In this document: piece after piece, positions 8,950 to 22,639 of the stretch
Layout: every line of letters begins with the position of its first letter
Position numbering within the stretch: the first letter of the stretch is position 1
DNA from: Cellulosimicrobium cellulans
GTDB lineage: Bacteria; Actinomycetota; Actinomycetes; Actinomycetales; Cellulomonadaceae
NCBI RefSeq assembly: GCF_016907755.1
Contig: NZ_JAFBCN010000001.1
Span: 2,356,001-2,420,000 of the forward strand
Direction: 5' to 3'
DNA length: 64,000 nucleotides
Program-made: the position numbers and the translations under genes
The notes under the pieces: model-generated
Told to the model about the DNA's origin: nothing
The model's database searches: none
What the model saw: the letters and a program-made list of their open reading frames with translations, nothing else

Positions 8950-9702
8950 TCAGGCGACGACCGGCGCCTCGACGACCCGGCCGTCCGCCAGGTGCACGCG
9001 CGCGTCGACCGGGTCGAGGGTCGCCTCGTCGTGCGTGACGAGCAGCGTCGCGGCGTCGAGCTCGCGCGCGAGCCGCACGACGAGCTCCACGACCTGCACG
9101 CCGCGCTCGTGGTCGAGCGCCGAGGTGGGCTCGTCGACGAGGAGCACCTGCGGGTCGTTCATGAGCGCCCGCGCGATCGCCACCCGCTGGCGCTGACCGC
9201 CCGAGAGGTGCTCCGGGCGGCGGTCCGCCCGGTCGGCGACGCCCACCGCGTCGAGCAGGGCGAGCGCGTGCGCGCGGCGCGACGCCGCGGGCCGGCCCCG
9301 CAGGTGGCTCATGAGCTCGAGCTGCTCCAGCACGGTGAGCGACGCCACGAGCTGCGGCTGCTGGAACACGATCCCGATGCGCTCGCGGCGCAGGGCCGCC
9401 GCGCGGTCCGCGGCGCGCCGCGCCCGACGACGGGACCCACGGCCGGTTCCCGGAGTGCTCCGCGGGTCCCCCGGTCCGTCGAGCGGCGCGCTGACGACGT
9501 CCTTCCCGACCCGTACGACGCCGGACGTCGGCGGCGTGAGGGTGGCGGCGACGGCCAGCAGGCTGGACTTGCCCGCGCCCGAGGGGCCGAGCAGCGCCGT
9601 GGTCGTGCCGGACGGCACGGTGAGCGTGACGTCGTCCACGGCGACGAGGACGCCGTCGCCGTCGGGGTAGGCGAGGCGGATGCGGTCGAGCGTGAGGTCC
9701 AC
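8950..9702 (-). CDS. ABC transporter ATP-binding protein (MacB/LolD-like)
   Basis: A 250-residue ATPase of the exporter/lipoprotein-release class. Walker A is GPSGAGKS, the Q-loop is IVFQQPQLV, the signature is [15 protein letters not shown], Walker B is [12 protein letters not shown] and the switch histidine is in VTHDEATL. Between Walker A and the Q-loop lies an extra stretch of about 30 residues rich in Arg, Pro and Gly (around residues 75-105) not usual for the family. The GTG start has AGGAG upstream. The FtsX-type permease gene lies 83 bases upstream on the same strand and is its probable partner. Confidence 0.88.
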   Translation of the reverse strand: MDLTLDRIRLAYPDGDGVLVAVDDVTLTVPSGTTTALLGPSGAGKSSLLAVAATLTPPTSGVVRVGKDVVSAPLDGPGDPRSTPGTGRGSRRRARRAADRAAALRRERIGIVFQQPQLVASLTVLEQLELMSHLRGRPAASRRAHALALLDAVGVADRADRRPEHLSGGQRQRVAIARALMNDPQVLLVDEPTSALDHERGVQVVELVVRLARELDAATLLVTHDEATLDPVDARVHLADGRVVEAPVVA

Positions 9703-9785
9703 GGGAGCTCCTGGTTGTCGGGGGCGGACGTCTGGGCGGGTGCCTGGGTGCGGGACGGGACGGAGTGCAGCCCGGGGTGGGCCGG

Positions 9786-10910
9786 TCAGCGCGCGGCGAG
9801 CGCGGCGTGCGGGTCGACGCGTGCGACGCGCGTCACGGCGAGCACCGCCCCGAGCCCGCCGAGGGCGACGAGCACGACGGCGGGGACGAGCGTCGTCGAG
9901 AGGTCGACGACGACGGGCATGACGCGCGCCGCGAGCAGTCCCGCCCCGGCGGCGAGCGCCGTGCCGAGCCCGACGCCGACGCCGAGCACGACGCCCGCCT
10001 GGCCGATCGCGTCCCGCAGGAGGTAACGCGTCGAGGCGCCGAGCGCGCGCAGCACGGCGACGTCTCCGGCGCGCTGGATGGTCCAGACCGTGAAGAACGC
10101 GCCGACGACGAGCGCGGAGATGGCGAGGAGGAACACCTGCATGAGGGTCAGCGAGAGGTTCTCGGCGGTGAACGAGGAGATCGCCGAGCGTGCCTCGCGC
10201 GGCGTCGCGGTGACGGTCCCGAGCTCCGCGTCGGCCGCGGCGAGCGCATCCGCCGACGGCGGCTCCTCACCGAACCGGAGCGCGACGACGGTCGCCGCTG
10301 CGTCCTGCGCCGCGCCCGCGCCGCCGCCCGCGCCGCCGCGCGCGCCGACCGCCTGCCAGTCGTCGAGCGATACCCAGACGACGGGTGTGTGGGCGAAGTC
10401 CGCCTCGACGTCTGCGACCGCGGTGACCTGGAGGTCGAGCGGGCCCGCGGCCACGCGGTCCCCGACGTCGGCGCCGAGCGCGTCGGCGGCCTCGCGGGAG
10501 AGCACGACGGCGCCGGGCGAGACGTCCGCGCCGTCGCCCGCGCTCCCCGGCACGAGGCCCGAGCCCGGCTGGACGCCGAACGCGGTGACGGCGGCCGTCG
10601 TCTCGCCGGACGCGCGCACGGTCGCGACGCCGAGCGGCTCTGCGGTCTGGACGCCGGGGACGTCGGCCCACGCCTCCTGCTGAGCGGACGTGACCTCGGA
10701 CTCGGTGAAGGTCGGCGACGCGCCCTCGGCCGGCGGCGCGAAGGCGAGACGGTCGACGGGCAGATCCGTCACGGCCGACGTGCTCGCGCGGCCGAGCCCG
10801 GCGGTGAGCGCCGCGAGGAACGCGACGAGGAACGTGATGAGCGCGACGACCGTGATCATGAGCGCGAAGCGCCCGCGGGCGTGGCGCAGGTCGCGCAGGG
10901 CGAGGAACAC
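9786..10910 (-). CDS. FtsX-family ABC transporter permease
   Basis: A 374-residue permease with the FtsX/MacB layout: one N-terminal membrane helix (about residues 15-38), a large extracytoplasmic domain with a Gly/Ala-rich loop, and three C-terminal helices (around 260-370) containing TIQRAGDVAVLRALGAS, the typical FtsX-domain motif. The GTG start at 10910 is supported by AGGAGG (10919-10924); the open frame continues upstream but the added residues are low-complexity. It pairs with the ATPase at 8950-9702 and likely uses mechanical force to act on membrane or envelope substrates. A divergent histidine kinase gene begins 220 bases away. Confidence 0.85.
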   Translation of the reverse strand: MFLALRDLRHARGRFALMITVVALITFLVAFLAALTAGLGRASTSAVTDLPVDRLAFAPPAEGASPTFTESEVTSAQQEAWADVPGVQTAEPLGVATVRASGETTAAVTAFGVQPGSGLVPGSAGDGADVSPGAVVLSREAADALGADVGDRVAAGPLDLQVTAVADVEADFAHTPVVWVSLDDWQAVGARGGAGGGAGAAQDAAATVVALRFGEEPPSADALAAADAELGTVTATPREARSAISSFTAENLSLTLMQVFLLAISALVVGAFFTVWTIQRAGDVAVLRALGASTRYLLRDAIGQAGVVLGVGVGLGTALAAGAGLLAARVMPVVVDLSTTLVPAVVLVALGGLGAVLAVTRVARVDPHAALAAR

Positions 10911-11118
10911 GCGAAGGACCTCCTGGGTCGGTGGGGTGCAGGTGGCGGGCCGTGGCGCGGCGAGCGCGATCTGTCCGCGCGCCGCGGGCGTCCCGACGTC
11001 CCGTCCACGGTCTCGCGGTACGGCACGCCCCGGATCGTCGCGGCGGTCGGTCCTGCGTCGCCGCGGGGTGGAGCCGCGCATCGACCGTTCGGACGATGCC
11101 GGGCCGGGGCGGCGTGGC

Positions 11119-11124
11119 TAGGGT
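11119..11124 (+). promoter_or_regulatory. -10 element (TAGGGT) for leaderless histidine kinase mRNA
   Basis: TAGGGT ends exactly 6 bases before the GTG at 11131, and no Shine-Dalgarno sequence is present. This is the geometry of leaderless actinobacterial transcripts. Confidence 0.5.
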
Positions 11125-11130
11125 GTCGGC

Positions 11131-12483
11131 GTGCTCCCGACCGTGCCCTCGACCCCCGCTGCCGCGCCTGGCGGGCACGTCGGGCACGACGCGCGCGTCG
11201 TCCCGGCGGCCACCCGCTGGCTGCGCCGCGGGCTGGACGTGCTCTTCGTCGGCCTGCTCGCGCTCGCGCTCGCCGGGGCGCTCGCCGCCGGCACGGTGCG
11301 CGGCGTCGTCGCTCTCGTGGTGGGTGCCGCGCTGCTCGCGCTCTACGTCCTGGGCCGGCGCCGCGTGCCGCTCCCGGCCGACGTCCGAGCGCCCCGCGGC
11401 GCGTGGTGGCCCGCCGGCGCGTGGGTGGCCGGGCTCGTGGTGCTGTGGGTCGCGCTGTGCCTGGCCTCGATCACGGCCGTCTGGGTCGCGTTCCCGCTCA
11501 TGTTCGTCGCGATGCACGTGCTCGGCCCGCGCCGTGGTCCGGTCGCGGTCGGCCTGGTCGTGCTCCTCGTGGTCGGGGTCATGTGGGCCTGGACCGCGAA
11601 CCTCGCGGTGCCGTTCGTGCTGGGCCCGGCCATCGGCGGCGCCGTCGCGGTCGTCGTCGTGCTCGCGCTCGAGGCGGTCGTGCGCGAGTCGCAGGAGCGC
11701 CAGCGCACGCTCGACGAGCTCGTCCACACGCGCGACGAGCTCGCCACGGCGGAGCGCGAGCGCGCCGTCGCGGGGGAGCGCGAACGCCTCGCGCGCGAGA
11801 TCCACGACACGCTCGCCCAGGGCTTCTCCTCGGCCGAGCTGCTCCTGCGCGCCGCGCAGACGGCCCTCGATGCCGGCGACGTGCCCACCGCGCGCGGGTA
11901 CGTCGAGCAGACGCGCGAGGTCGCACGGCACAACCTCGCCGAGGCGCGTCGCGTCGTGCGCGCGCTCGCACCGGTCGACCTCGCGTCGTCGAACCTCGTC
12001 GACGCGCTGCGCCGGACCGCGGCACGGACCGCGGCCGGTCCGACGGTCGACCCCGTCGGGGGCGCGCCCGGTGCCGGGCCGGACGTCGTCGTGCAGGTGA
12101 GCGGCGACCCCGTGGCGCTGCCGACGGACGTCGAGGCCGCCCTGCTGCGCGTCGCCCAGTCCGCGCTCGCCAACGTCGAGCGGCACGCGGCCGCGACGCG
12201 CGTCGCGGTGACGCTGAGCTTCCTGGCGGGCGCGGTGCCGGGGGAGGACGCGGTCGCCCTCGACGTGGTCGACGACGGCCGCGGTTTCGACCCGGAGGCC
12301 CTCCCCGAGCCGTCCGACGACGCGCCGGGCGGGACGTCGGGCGGGTTCGGCCTCGTCGCCATGCGCGCGCGGCTCGCCGACCTCGGGGGCACGCTGTCCG
12401 TGGAGTCCGCGCCCGGCGCGGGCACCGCGGTCGCCGCCTGGGTGCCGCTCGCAGCCACCGAGGACGCGGAGGAGGAGCGATGA
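11131..12483 (+). CDS. Sensor histidine kinase, NarL/DegS-type (HisKA_3)
   Basis: A 450-residue membrane kinase. Residues about 30-190 hold several hydrophobic segments and no large extracellular domain, so it may sense the membrane itself or a partner transporter. A coiled linker leads to the dimerisation domain with the phospho-acceptor histidine in RLAREIHDTLAQGFSSAE (HisKA_3), then a HATPase domain with NVERHA (N box), DDGRGFDP (G1) and GFGLVAMRARL (G2). It overlaps its response regulator by 4 bases. The FtsX-type ABC exporter is divergent, which recalls BceS/LiaS-type pairs, but regulation of that exporter is only an inference. Confidence 0.9.
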   Translation: MLPTVPSTPAAAPGGHVGHDARVVPAATRWLRRGLDVLFVGLLALALAGALAAGTVRGVVALVVGAALLALYVLGRRRVPLPADVRAPRGAWWPAGAWVAGLVVLWVALCLASITAVWVAFPLMFVAMHVLGPRRGPVAVGLVVLLVVGVMWAWTANLAVPFVLGPAIGGAVAVVVVLALEAVVRESQERQRTLDELVHTRDELATAERERAVAGERERLAREIHDTLAQGFSSAELLLRAAQTALDAGDVPTARGYVEQTREVARHNLAEARRVVRALAPVDLASSNLVDALRRTAARTAAGPTVDPVGGAPGAGPDVVVQVSGDPVALPTDVEAALLRVAQSALANVERHAAATRVAVTLSFLAGAVPGEDAVALDVVDDGRGFDPEALPEPSDDAPGGTSGGFGLVAMRARLADLGGTLSVESAPGAGTAVAAWVPLAATEDAEEER

Positions 12484-13121
12484 CCGGTCCGGCCGTCGTC
12501 GAGGTCGTGCTCGCGGACGACCACCCGGTCGTCCGCACGGGCCTGCGCGCCGTCCTCGAGGCGGAGCCGGACGTGCGCGTCGTCGCCGAGGTCGGCTCGG
12601 CCGAGGAGCTCCTCGCGAGGCTCCGCGGCGGCCTGCGGGCCGACGTCGTGCTGCTCGACCTCCAGTTCGGGCCCGGGCGGCTCGGGGGAGTCGACGCGGT
12701 CCGCGAGATCGTCGCGGCCGACGGACCGGCCGTGCTCGTCGTGACGACCTACGACGCGGACGCCGACATCCTCGCGGCCGTCGAGGCGGGCGCCCGCGGC
12801 TACCTGCTCAAGGACGCGCCGACGCAGGAGCTCGTCGCCGCCGTGCGCGCCGCGGCGGCGGGCGAGGTCGCGCTCGGTCCGGCCGTCCAGCGGCGCTTGC
12901 TCGGGCGCCTGCGCAGCCCGGGCACGGCGCTCACCGCGCGCGAGCTGGAGGTGCTCTCGCTCGTCGCCGAGGGGCGCACGAACGACGAGATCGCGCGCGA
13001 GCTGTTCCTCTCGCGCGCGACCGTGAAGACCCACCTCGTGCACGTCTACGACAAGCTCGGCGCGCCCTCGCGCACCGCCGCCGTGGCTGAGGCGCGTCGC
13101 CGCGGCCTCTTGCGGGGGTAG
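12480..13121 (+). CDS. LuxR/NarL-family response regulator
   Basis: A 213-residue response regulator that should be phosphorylated by the kinase just upstream. The receiver domain starts VEVVLADDHPVVRTGL, with the acidic pocket ADD and the phospho-acceptor Asp in VVLLDLQFG (around residue 58), and ends with the YLLKDAP lysine. The C-terminal LuxR helix-turn-helix is LTARELEVLSLVAEGRTNDE followed by LFLSRATVKTHLVHVYDKL. The ATG at 12480 overlaps the kinase stop codon (ATGA) and has GGAGGAGGAG just before it. Confidence 0.92.
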   Translation: MTGPAVVEVVLADDHPVVRTGLRAVLEAEPDVRVVAEVGSAEELLARLRGGLRADVVLLDLQFGPGRLGGVDAVREIVAADGPAVLVVTTYDADADILAAVEAGARGYLLKDAPTQELVAAVRAAAAGEVALGPAVQRRLLGRLRSPGTALTARELEVLSLVAEGRTNDEIARELFLSRATVKTHLVHVYDKLGAPSRTAAVAEARRRGLLRG

Positions 13122-13363
13122 CCGCCTGCGCGTGGGCGTACGACCTCACGGGACGCGCCACCACGTGTCACGGGTCCGGGCGCGGTCCCTCCCTCCGGGT
13201 GAGCGGCGCCGTCGTGCACGGCGTCCGTCGCGGCCGCGTGATCCCCGGGCCGCAGTCCAGGGGGCGGTCGCACACGCCCCTGCGCGAGCGCTCGCCGCCC
13301 GCGGGGGCGCACGGTGGCCCGCCGCGCGGGCCGCACGACGACCTCCCACAGAGAGGCAGAGCC
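13122..13363 (+). other. Spacer between the response regulator and the peroxidase gene
   Basis: This 242-base stretch has no gene I can support. Its frame is open from a GTG at 13199 into the peroxidase, but the extra 55 residues are Arg/Pro/Gly-rich low-complexity translation and no ribosome binding site supports that start. No convincing terminator or promoter was seen. Confidence 0.4.
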
Positions 13364-15322
13364 ATGGAGGCTCAGCAGCACGCGGCGCCACCCGGCGCCG
13401 GGACCATCGCCGAGACGGTGGTCGACGACGTCGCCCCCGACGCGGTCGACCAGGCGTCCACCCCGATCGGACGGACCGTCCGGAGCGTCGGTCACGGATC
13501 GGCCGTCGCGCCCGACGACGCCGCGACGGACGCGGACGCCGACCCCGCGGCGTCGAACGCCCCGCTCCTGCCCGCGGCGGAGGCCGCGGTCGCCCGGGAC
13601 CACGCGCTCCACCGCTACGACTCGACGACCGCCTTCGACTACCTGTTCCCGGAGCTCGCGGAGAGCTTTCCCGCCTTCCACCTGCCGGTGGGCGACGGGG
13701 CGACGACGTCCACGGTCGAGGCGCTGAAAGCGCTCGGCGCGTCGATGGTCGCCCGGCCGGTCACGGTGCCCGGGCAGCCACCACGGGACCTCAACTCCCA
13801 CGTCCCGGCGGTGTACACCTACTGGGGCCAGTTCATCGACCACGACATCACGCTCAACACGAACGGCCCGGACACGACGTCCGGCCGCGACGGCGACCAG
13901 GCCCTCGGCGACGTCGACGCCGTCCCGTTCCAGGTCTTCGCGCCGCGGGTCGTCGTCCGTTCGCTCCACAACGGGCGGCACCCCGCGCTCAACCTCGACT
14001 CGTTGTACGGCAGCGGCCCGGTGTTCGCGGGGGAGCACGGCTACCGCACCACCCGCAGCGAGGCCTCGTTCGTCCCGGGCTCCGCGAAGCTCCGCCTCGG
14101 ACGCATCTCCACGGAGCCGCTCGTGATCCCGGGAGGGCCGTCGTTCTCCCTGGTCGAGCCCGGCGACGACGCGCAGCGTGACCTGCCGCGCGACGCGCAG
14201 GGCGCTCCGCTCGTCCCCGACGGGCGCAACGACGAGAATCTCGTGGTGGCTCAGCTCCACCTCGCGATGATCCGGTTCCACAACGCCGTCGTGGACTGGG
14301 TGGACGAGCTCGAGCCGTGGACGCGGCTCACGGGCGGGGAGCGTGGCGTCTTCGAGCGCGCGAGCCAGCTCGTGCGCTGGCACTACCAGTGGCTCGTCGT
14401 GAACGACTACCTGCGCACGCTCACGAAGCCGGGCGTGCTCGACGCGACGCTCCTGCGCGACACGTCGTTCTTCCGGCCCCGTTACCCGGTCTCGATGCCC
14501 CTCGAGTTCGCCGTCGCGGCGTTCCGGTTCGGGCACTCGATGATCCGGGACTCGTACGACTACAACGTCAACTTCACCGGGCCGCCGCCTCGGAACGCGA
14601 GCCTGGTCCAGCTCTTCCAGTTCACGGGGAGCGGCGGCAGCCTGCGTCCCGGGCCGGCGGGCGACCCCGCGCTGCCGTCCAACTGGCCGATCGAGTGGGC
14701 CCGCTTCGTGGACAAGGGCGACCCCTCGCCCTTCCGGGCCGCGGAGAAGATCGACACGTTCCTCGCGCCGAGCCTCGGCGACCTCGTCAAGGAGGGGAAC
14801 CTGCCGCCCGAGCCGCCCGCGCACACGCCGGCCCAGCTCGTGGCGAGCGCGCTCCAGAAGCAGCTCGCGCAGCGCAACCTGCTGCGCGGCTACATGCTCG
14901 CCCTGCCCACGGGCGAGGCCGTCGCCACGGCGCTCGGCGTCACCCCGCTCACCCCGGCCCAGCTCGAGGACCGAGCCGGTGACGACGTGAAGCAGGCGCT
15001 CGCGGCGCTGCGGGACGGCGACCACGGCGGCACGCCGCTGTGGTACTACGTCCTCAAGGAGGCGGAGCTCCAGGGCAACGGGAGCTTCCTCGGCGAGGTC
15101 GGCAGCCGCGTGCTCGCGGAGACGTTCGTGTACCTGCTGCGCCAGGACGACACGTCGTACGTCCGGGCGAGCAACCACTGGACGCCGGCGCAGGGCGTGC
15201 ACTTCGAGGACGGGTCGCTCGTCCTCACCCTGCCGGACCTGCTCCGGTTCGCCGGCGTGCTGCCCGACGCGGCGGGCAGGTTCCGCGGCGACGGGACGGC
15301 GGGGCACGACGGCGCTGCCTGA
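13364..15322 (+). CDS. Animal-type haem peroxidase (peroxidase-cyclooxygenase superfamily)
   Basis: A 652-residue protein related to myeloperoxidase and peroxidasin, enzymes that use H2O2 to oxidise halides or organic substrates. The distal haem motif [13 protein letters not shown] is near residues 152-164, with the distal His and the Asp that binds haem or calcium. NLDSLYGSG follows. The catalytic Arg and haem-linking Glu are in [13 protein letters not shown] near residue 287. The proximal histidine is in [15 protein letters not shown] near residue 390. No signal peptide or Tat motif is visible at the N-terminus from ATG 13364 (weak GAGAGG upstream), so location is unclear. Bacterial members are scattered in distribution. 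It may detoxify peroxide or make an antimicrobial oxidant. Confidence 0.9.
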   Translation: MEAQQHAAPPGAGTIAETVVDDVAPDAVDQASTPIGRTVRSVGHGSAVAPDDAATDADADPAASNAPLLPAAEAAVARDHALHRYDSTTAFDYLFPELAESFPAFHLPVGDGATTSTVEALKALGASMVARPVTVPGQPPRDLNSHVPAVYTYWGQFIDHDITLNTNGPDTTSGRDGDQALGDVDAVPFQVFAPRVVVRSLHNGRHPALNLDSLYGSGPVFAGEHGYRTTRSEASFVPGSAKLRLGRISTEPLVIPGGPSFSLVEPGDDAQRDLPRDAQGAPLVPDGRNDENLVVAQLHLAMIRFHNAVVDWVDELEPWTRLTGGERGVFERASQLVRWHYQWLVVNDYLRTLTKPGVLDATLLRDTSFFRPRYPVSMPLEFAVAAFRFGHSMIRDSYDYNVNFTGPPPRNASLVQLFQFTGSGGSLRPGPAGDPALPSNWPIEWARFVDKGDPSPFRAAEKIDTFLAPSLGDLVKEGNLPPEPPAHTPAQLVASALQKQLAQRNLLRGYMLALPTGEAVATALGVTPLTPAQLEDRAGDDVKQALAALRDGDHGGTPLWYYVLKEAELQGNGSFLGEVGSRVLAETFVYLLRQDDTSYVRASNHWTPAQGVHFEDGSLVLTLPDLLRFAGVLPDAAGRFRGDGTAGHDGAA

Positions 15323-15412
15323 CGCGCGGCCGCCGCGAGCCCACGAGTGCCACGCCGGGTCACGTGGGGATCGCGCGGACCGCGACCGGGACGAGGCGGC
15401 GCGTCCACCTGG

Positions 15413-15418
15413 TAAGAT
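15413..15418 (+). promoter_or_regulatory. Candidate -10 element (TAAGAT) for rpsO
   Basis: TAAGAT fits the TANNNT consensus and lies 85 bases upstream of the rpsO GTG in the 181-base gap after the peroxidase gene. It would leave a leader of about 80 bases, long enough for S15 autoregulation as known in other bacteria. No clear -35 was seen. Confidence 0.4.
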
Positions 15419-15503
15419 GGATGCGCCGTCTGACCGGCCGCGGATCCAGAGAGCCCCGGGAGAACCGTCCCGGCGCACCGCGCAACGAACCCGAAGGAGA
15501 ACC

Positions 15504-15773
15504 GTGCCGCTCGACACTGCCACGAAGCAGCGCATCATGACCGAGTACGCGACGAGCGAGGGCGACACCGGTTCGCCCGAGGTCCAGGTCGCGCTCCTCA
15601 CGCAGCGCATCAAGGACCTCACCGAGCACCTCAAGGAGCACAAGCACGACCACCACAGCCGTCGTGGTCTGCTCCTCCTCGTCGGCCAGCGTCGTCGCCT
15701 CCTCGGCTACCTGCAGAAGGTCGACATCAACCGCTACCGCAGCCTCATCGAGCGCCTCGGTCTGCGTCGCTGA
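15504..15773 (+). CDS. rpsO: 30S ribosomal protein S15
   Basis: S15 binds 16S rRNA early in 30S assembly and forms bridge B4 with the 50S subunit. The product has the usual 89 residues and carries [36 protein letters not shown] and the C-terminal [13 protein letters not shown]. The GTG at 15504 gives the standard N-terminus (PLDTATKQ) and has AAGGAG at 15494-15499. It sits upstream of pnp, the classical rpsO-pnp order, but is separated from ribF by an 8.9-kb accessory block. A strong hairpin follows. Confidence 0.97.
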   Translation: MPLDTATKQRIMTEYATSEGDTGSPEVQVALLTQRIKDLTEHLKEHKHDHHSRRGLLLLVGQRRRLLGYLQKVDINRYRSLIERLGLRR

Positions 15774-15783
15774 CACGACACCG

Positions 15784-15813
15784 CCAGCCCGGTCCCTGCG
15801 GGGACCGGGCTGG
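15784..15813 (+). terminator. Hairpin after rpsO
   Basis: CCAGCCCGGTCCC (15784-15796) pairs perfectly with GGGACCGGGCTGG (15801-15813) around a TGCG loop. Flanking ACACC and GGTGT can extend the stem. It follows the rpsO stop codon by 10 bases and likely terminates or attenuates read-through to pnp. Confidence 0.75.
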
Positions 15814-16087
15814 TCTGGTGTGATGTACCCGTCACACCCCGGCTGAGCACCACCCAGCCGCACACCACCCACCGCGCCGCCGGCCTCTCGTTCGGTCCTC
15901 GGTAGTGGCTCACGGACCCCCGTGGTCTCGTCTCCGGACGTGATCGCGCGGGAACCGCCGTGGACCTCGATCGAAGACCGCCGAGCGTCGAGTGCGACCG
16001 GAGCCCCCGCGCCACGCGCGCCGGGGCGCGGACCGGAACCCTCGACAGGGGCTACCCGGGCGGCGCTTCGAGAAAGGGAGGGCACCC
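15814..16087 (+). other. pnp leader region
   Basis: This 274-base gap between rpsO and pnp has no gene. It can fold locally: CCGCGCC (16007-16013) pairs with GGCGCGG (16025-16031). pnp leaders in other bacteria carry an RNase III-cleaved stem that serves autoregulation; whether this stem does so is unknown. GGGAGG lies just before the pnp start. Confidence 0.35.
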
Positions 16088-18313
<2,226 letters not shown>

Positions 18314-18314
18314 C

Positions 18315-21155
<2,841 letters not shown>

Positions 21156-21228
21156 TCGAGGCGGTCCACCACGCCCGAGGTAGCCCGCCTGGCGGGCCGC
21201 CGCACGCCTGGTGGAGCACGTCGACAGG

Positions 21229-21687
21229 TCAGAGGCTCGTCCAGCAGTAGAGCCGGTGGCCCGCGTCGTCCGCCCGGACGCACAGCGTCGCGAGCCGGCG
21301 CAGGGCACCGGCCAGGTCCGCGGGGTCGGAGCCCTCCAGCTCCTCGGTGGCGGCCCAGCGCACGGCGACGGCGTCGAGATCGGTCGGTGTCGCCGCGGCG
21401 AGCGCCGTGACGAGCTCCGCGGTGACCGCGACGACCCACGGGCCCTCGTCTCCCGCGCTGGCGACGAGCTCCCCGTGCCGGGGGTCGCTCTTCGCCTCGG
21501 CGTACGGGCGGTCCGTGAGGAGGCCCGCGAGCGTGCCCAGCACGACGAACGGGTCGATGCCCTTGAGCTCGACCGTGGGGAACGCCGGCTGGTTCGTCAG
21601 GGGGTCGGGGCTGCTCGGGCCCTGACGCGCCGCGCTCCCGGCCTGTGCGTCGTCGGGTGCGGAGAAGTAGTCGGTGAGGATGCCCAT
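21229..21687 (-). CDS. Conserved hypothetical protein
   Basis: A 152-residue acidic protein with no membrane segment or signal peptide. The N-terminus MGILTDYFSAPDD and the segment PTVELKGIDPFVVLGTLAGL look like conserved anchors. A further feature is the C-terminal LYCWTSL. I recognise no domain with known function; similar proteins occur in other actinobacteria as far as I recall. It stands alone: the gene upstream on this strand encodes an acetyltransferase 80 bases away, and the plus-strand neighbour converges. Confidence 0.6.
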   Translation of the reverse strand: MGILTDYFSAPDDAQAGSAARQGPSSPDPLTNQPAFPTVELKGIDPFVVLGTLAGLLTDRPYAEAKSDPRHGELVASAGDEGPWVVAVTAELVTALAAATPTDLDAVAVRWAATEELEGSDPADLAGALRRLATLCVRADDAGHRLYCWTSL

Positions 21688-21767
21688 GGCGGTCGATCCT
21701 CGCAGGTCAGGTGCGCGTACGGGTCACGACGGTGTCACGGCTGCGTGACGAACGGTCGCAGGAGCCC

Positions 21768-22277
21768 TCAGATCTCGGCGGCCCAACGGCGCTCGACGAC
21801 GTCCCGGACCCCGGTCGCGAGGGTGCGCGTCCGCCCGTCAGGACCGAGCCCGGCCCCGGCGAGGAACGTCTCGCGCGCGGTGTCGCCGTCGAGCACCCAC
21901 GTGGCGACCTCCTCCGCGCCGTCGCGGCGCAGCCGGTCGACCGCCGCGGCGAGCAGCCGCGACCCGTGCCCGCCGCGCTGGTGGCGCGGCTCGACCTCGA
22001 GCGCGAGGACCTGGCCGGGGGCCACGGCGGCGAACCCGACGACGTCGGCCCCGGCGCACGCGACGAGCACGCCGAAGCCCGGGCCGGGGGGCGAGGAGAT
22101 CGCGGCGGCCCACTGCTCGTGCATCCGCACGGTGTCGAGGGCGTCGAGCACGTCCTCGCCGAGGACCTCCTCGTGCGACGAGCGCCACGCGCCCACCTGG
22201 ATCGCGGTCATCGCGACGTCGTCGCCGGGGACGGCAGGGCGGACCGAGACGTCGGCTGTCTCGCGGAAGAGGCTCAC
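21768..22277 (-). CDS. GNAT-family N-acetyltransferase
   Basis: A 169-residue acetyltransferase of the GNAT fold, which moves an acetyl group from acetyl-CoA to an amine. The acetyl-CoA pyrophosphate-binding motif A is visible as VEPRHQRGGHGSRLLAAA, where QRGGHG corresponds to Q/RxxGxG/A. The substrate cannot be predicted. The GTG at 22277 is preceded by TAGGGT with a 6-base gap and no ribosome binding site, so it is probably translated from a leaderless mRNA. Confidence 0.82.
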   Translation of the reverse strand: MSLFRETADVSVRPAVPGDDVAMTAIQVGAWRSSHEEVLGEDVLDALDTVRMHEQWAAAISSPPGPGFGVLVACAGADVVGFAAVAPGQVLALEVEPRHQRGGHGSRLLAAAVDRLRRDGAEEVATWVLDGDTARETFLAGAGLGPDGRTRTLATGVRDVVERRWAAEI

Positions 22278-22283
22278 GGGTTC

Positions 22284-22289
22284 ACCCTA
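22284..22289 (-). promoter_or_regulatory. -10 element (TAGGGT) for the leaderless GNAT gene
   Basis: On the minus strand TAGGGT ends 6 bases before the GTG at 22277. Confidence 0.5.
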
Positions 22290-22318
22290 CGAGACCTCGG
22301 GGGTCCCTCCAGCCGGGA

Positions 22319-22639
22319 TCATCCCCAGCCGAGGGCACGCAGCCCCGCGGCCGTGGCCGCGGCGAGGACCACGACGACGATGAACGGCGCGCGCAGCGCG
22401 AGCGCGACCGCCGCGACGCCGAGGGCGGGCAGGCGCGCGTCCACGACCAGTGCCTGCCCGTCACCGACCGTCTGCACCGCGACGAGCGCGGCGAGGAGCG
22501 CGGCGGTCACGAGCGCCGCCGTGCGCGCGACGCGCTCGTCGGCGAGCCAGTGCTCGGGCACGAGGTGCCCGGCGAGCTTGAGCGCGAAGCACACGGCGGA
22601 CGCGACCAGCACGACGACCCAGACGGTCGCTGGCGTCAT
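22319..22639 (-). CDS. azlD: AzlD-family branched-chain amino acid export subunit
   Basis: A 106-residue protein with about four membrane helices and the AzlD-typical LPALGVAAVALALRAPF region. AzlD is the small subunit that works with AzlC to export branched-chain amino acids, as in B. subtilis AzlCD and C. glutamicum BrnEF. The ATG overlaps the azlC stop codon (ATGA at 22636-22639), so the two subunits are translationally coupled. Substrate range is inferred from the family. Confidence 0.85.
   Translation of the reverse strand: MTPATVWVVVLVASAVCFALKLAGHLVPEHWLADERVARTAALVTAALLAALVAVQTVGDGQALVVDARLPALGVAAVALALRAPFIVVVVLAAATAAGLRALGWG

Noticed and set aside
13199-13363. Possible N-terminal extension of the haem peroxidase from GTG 13199
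   Set aside because: The added 55 residues are Arg/Pro-rich without a signal peptide, and no ribosome binding site supports the start.
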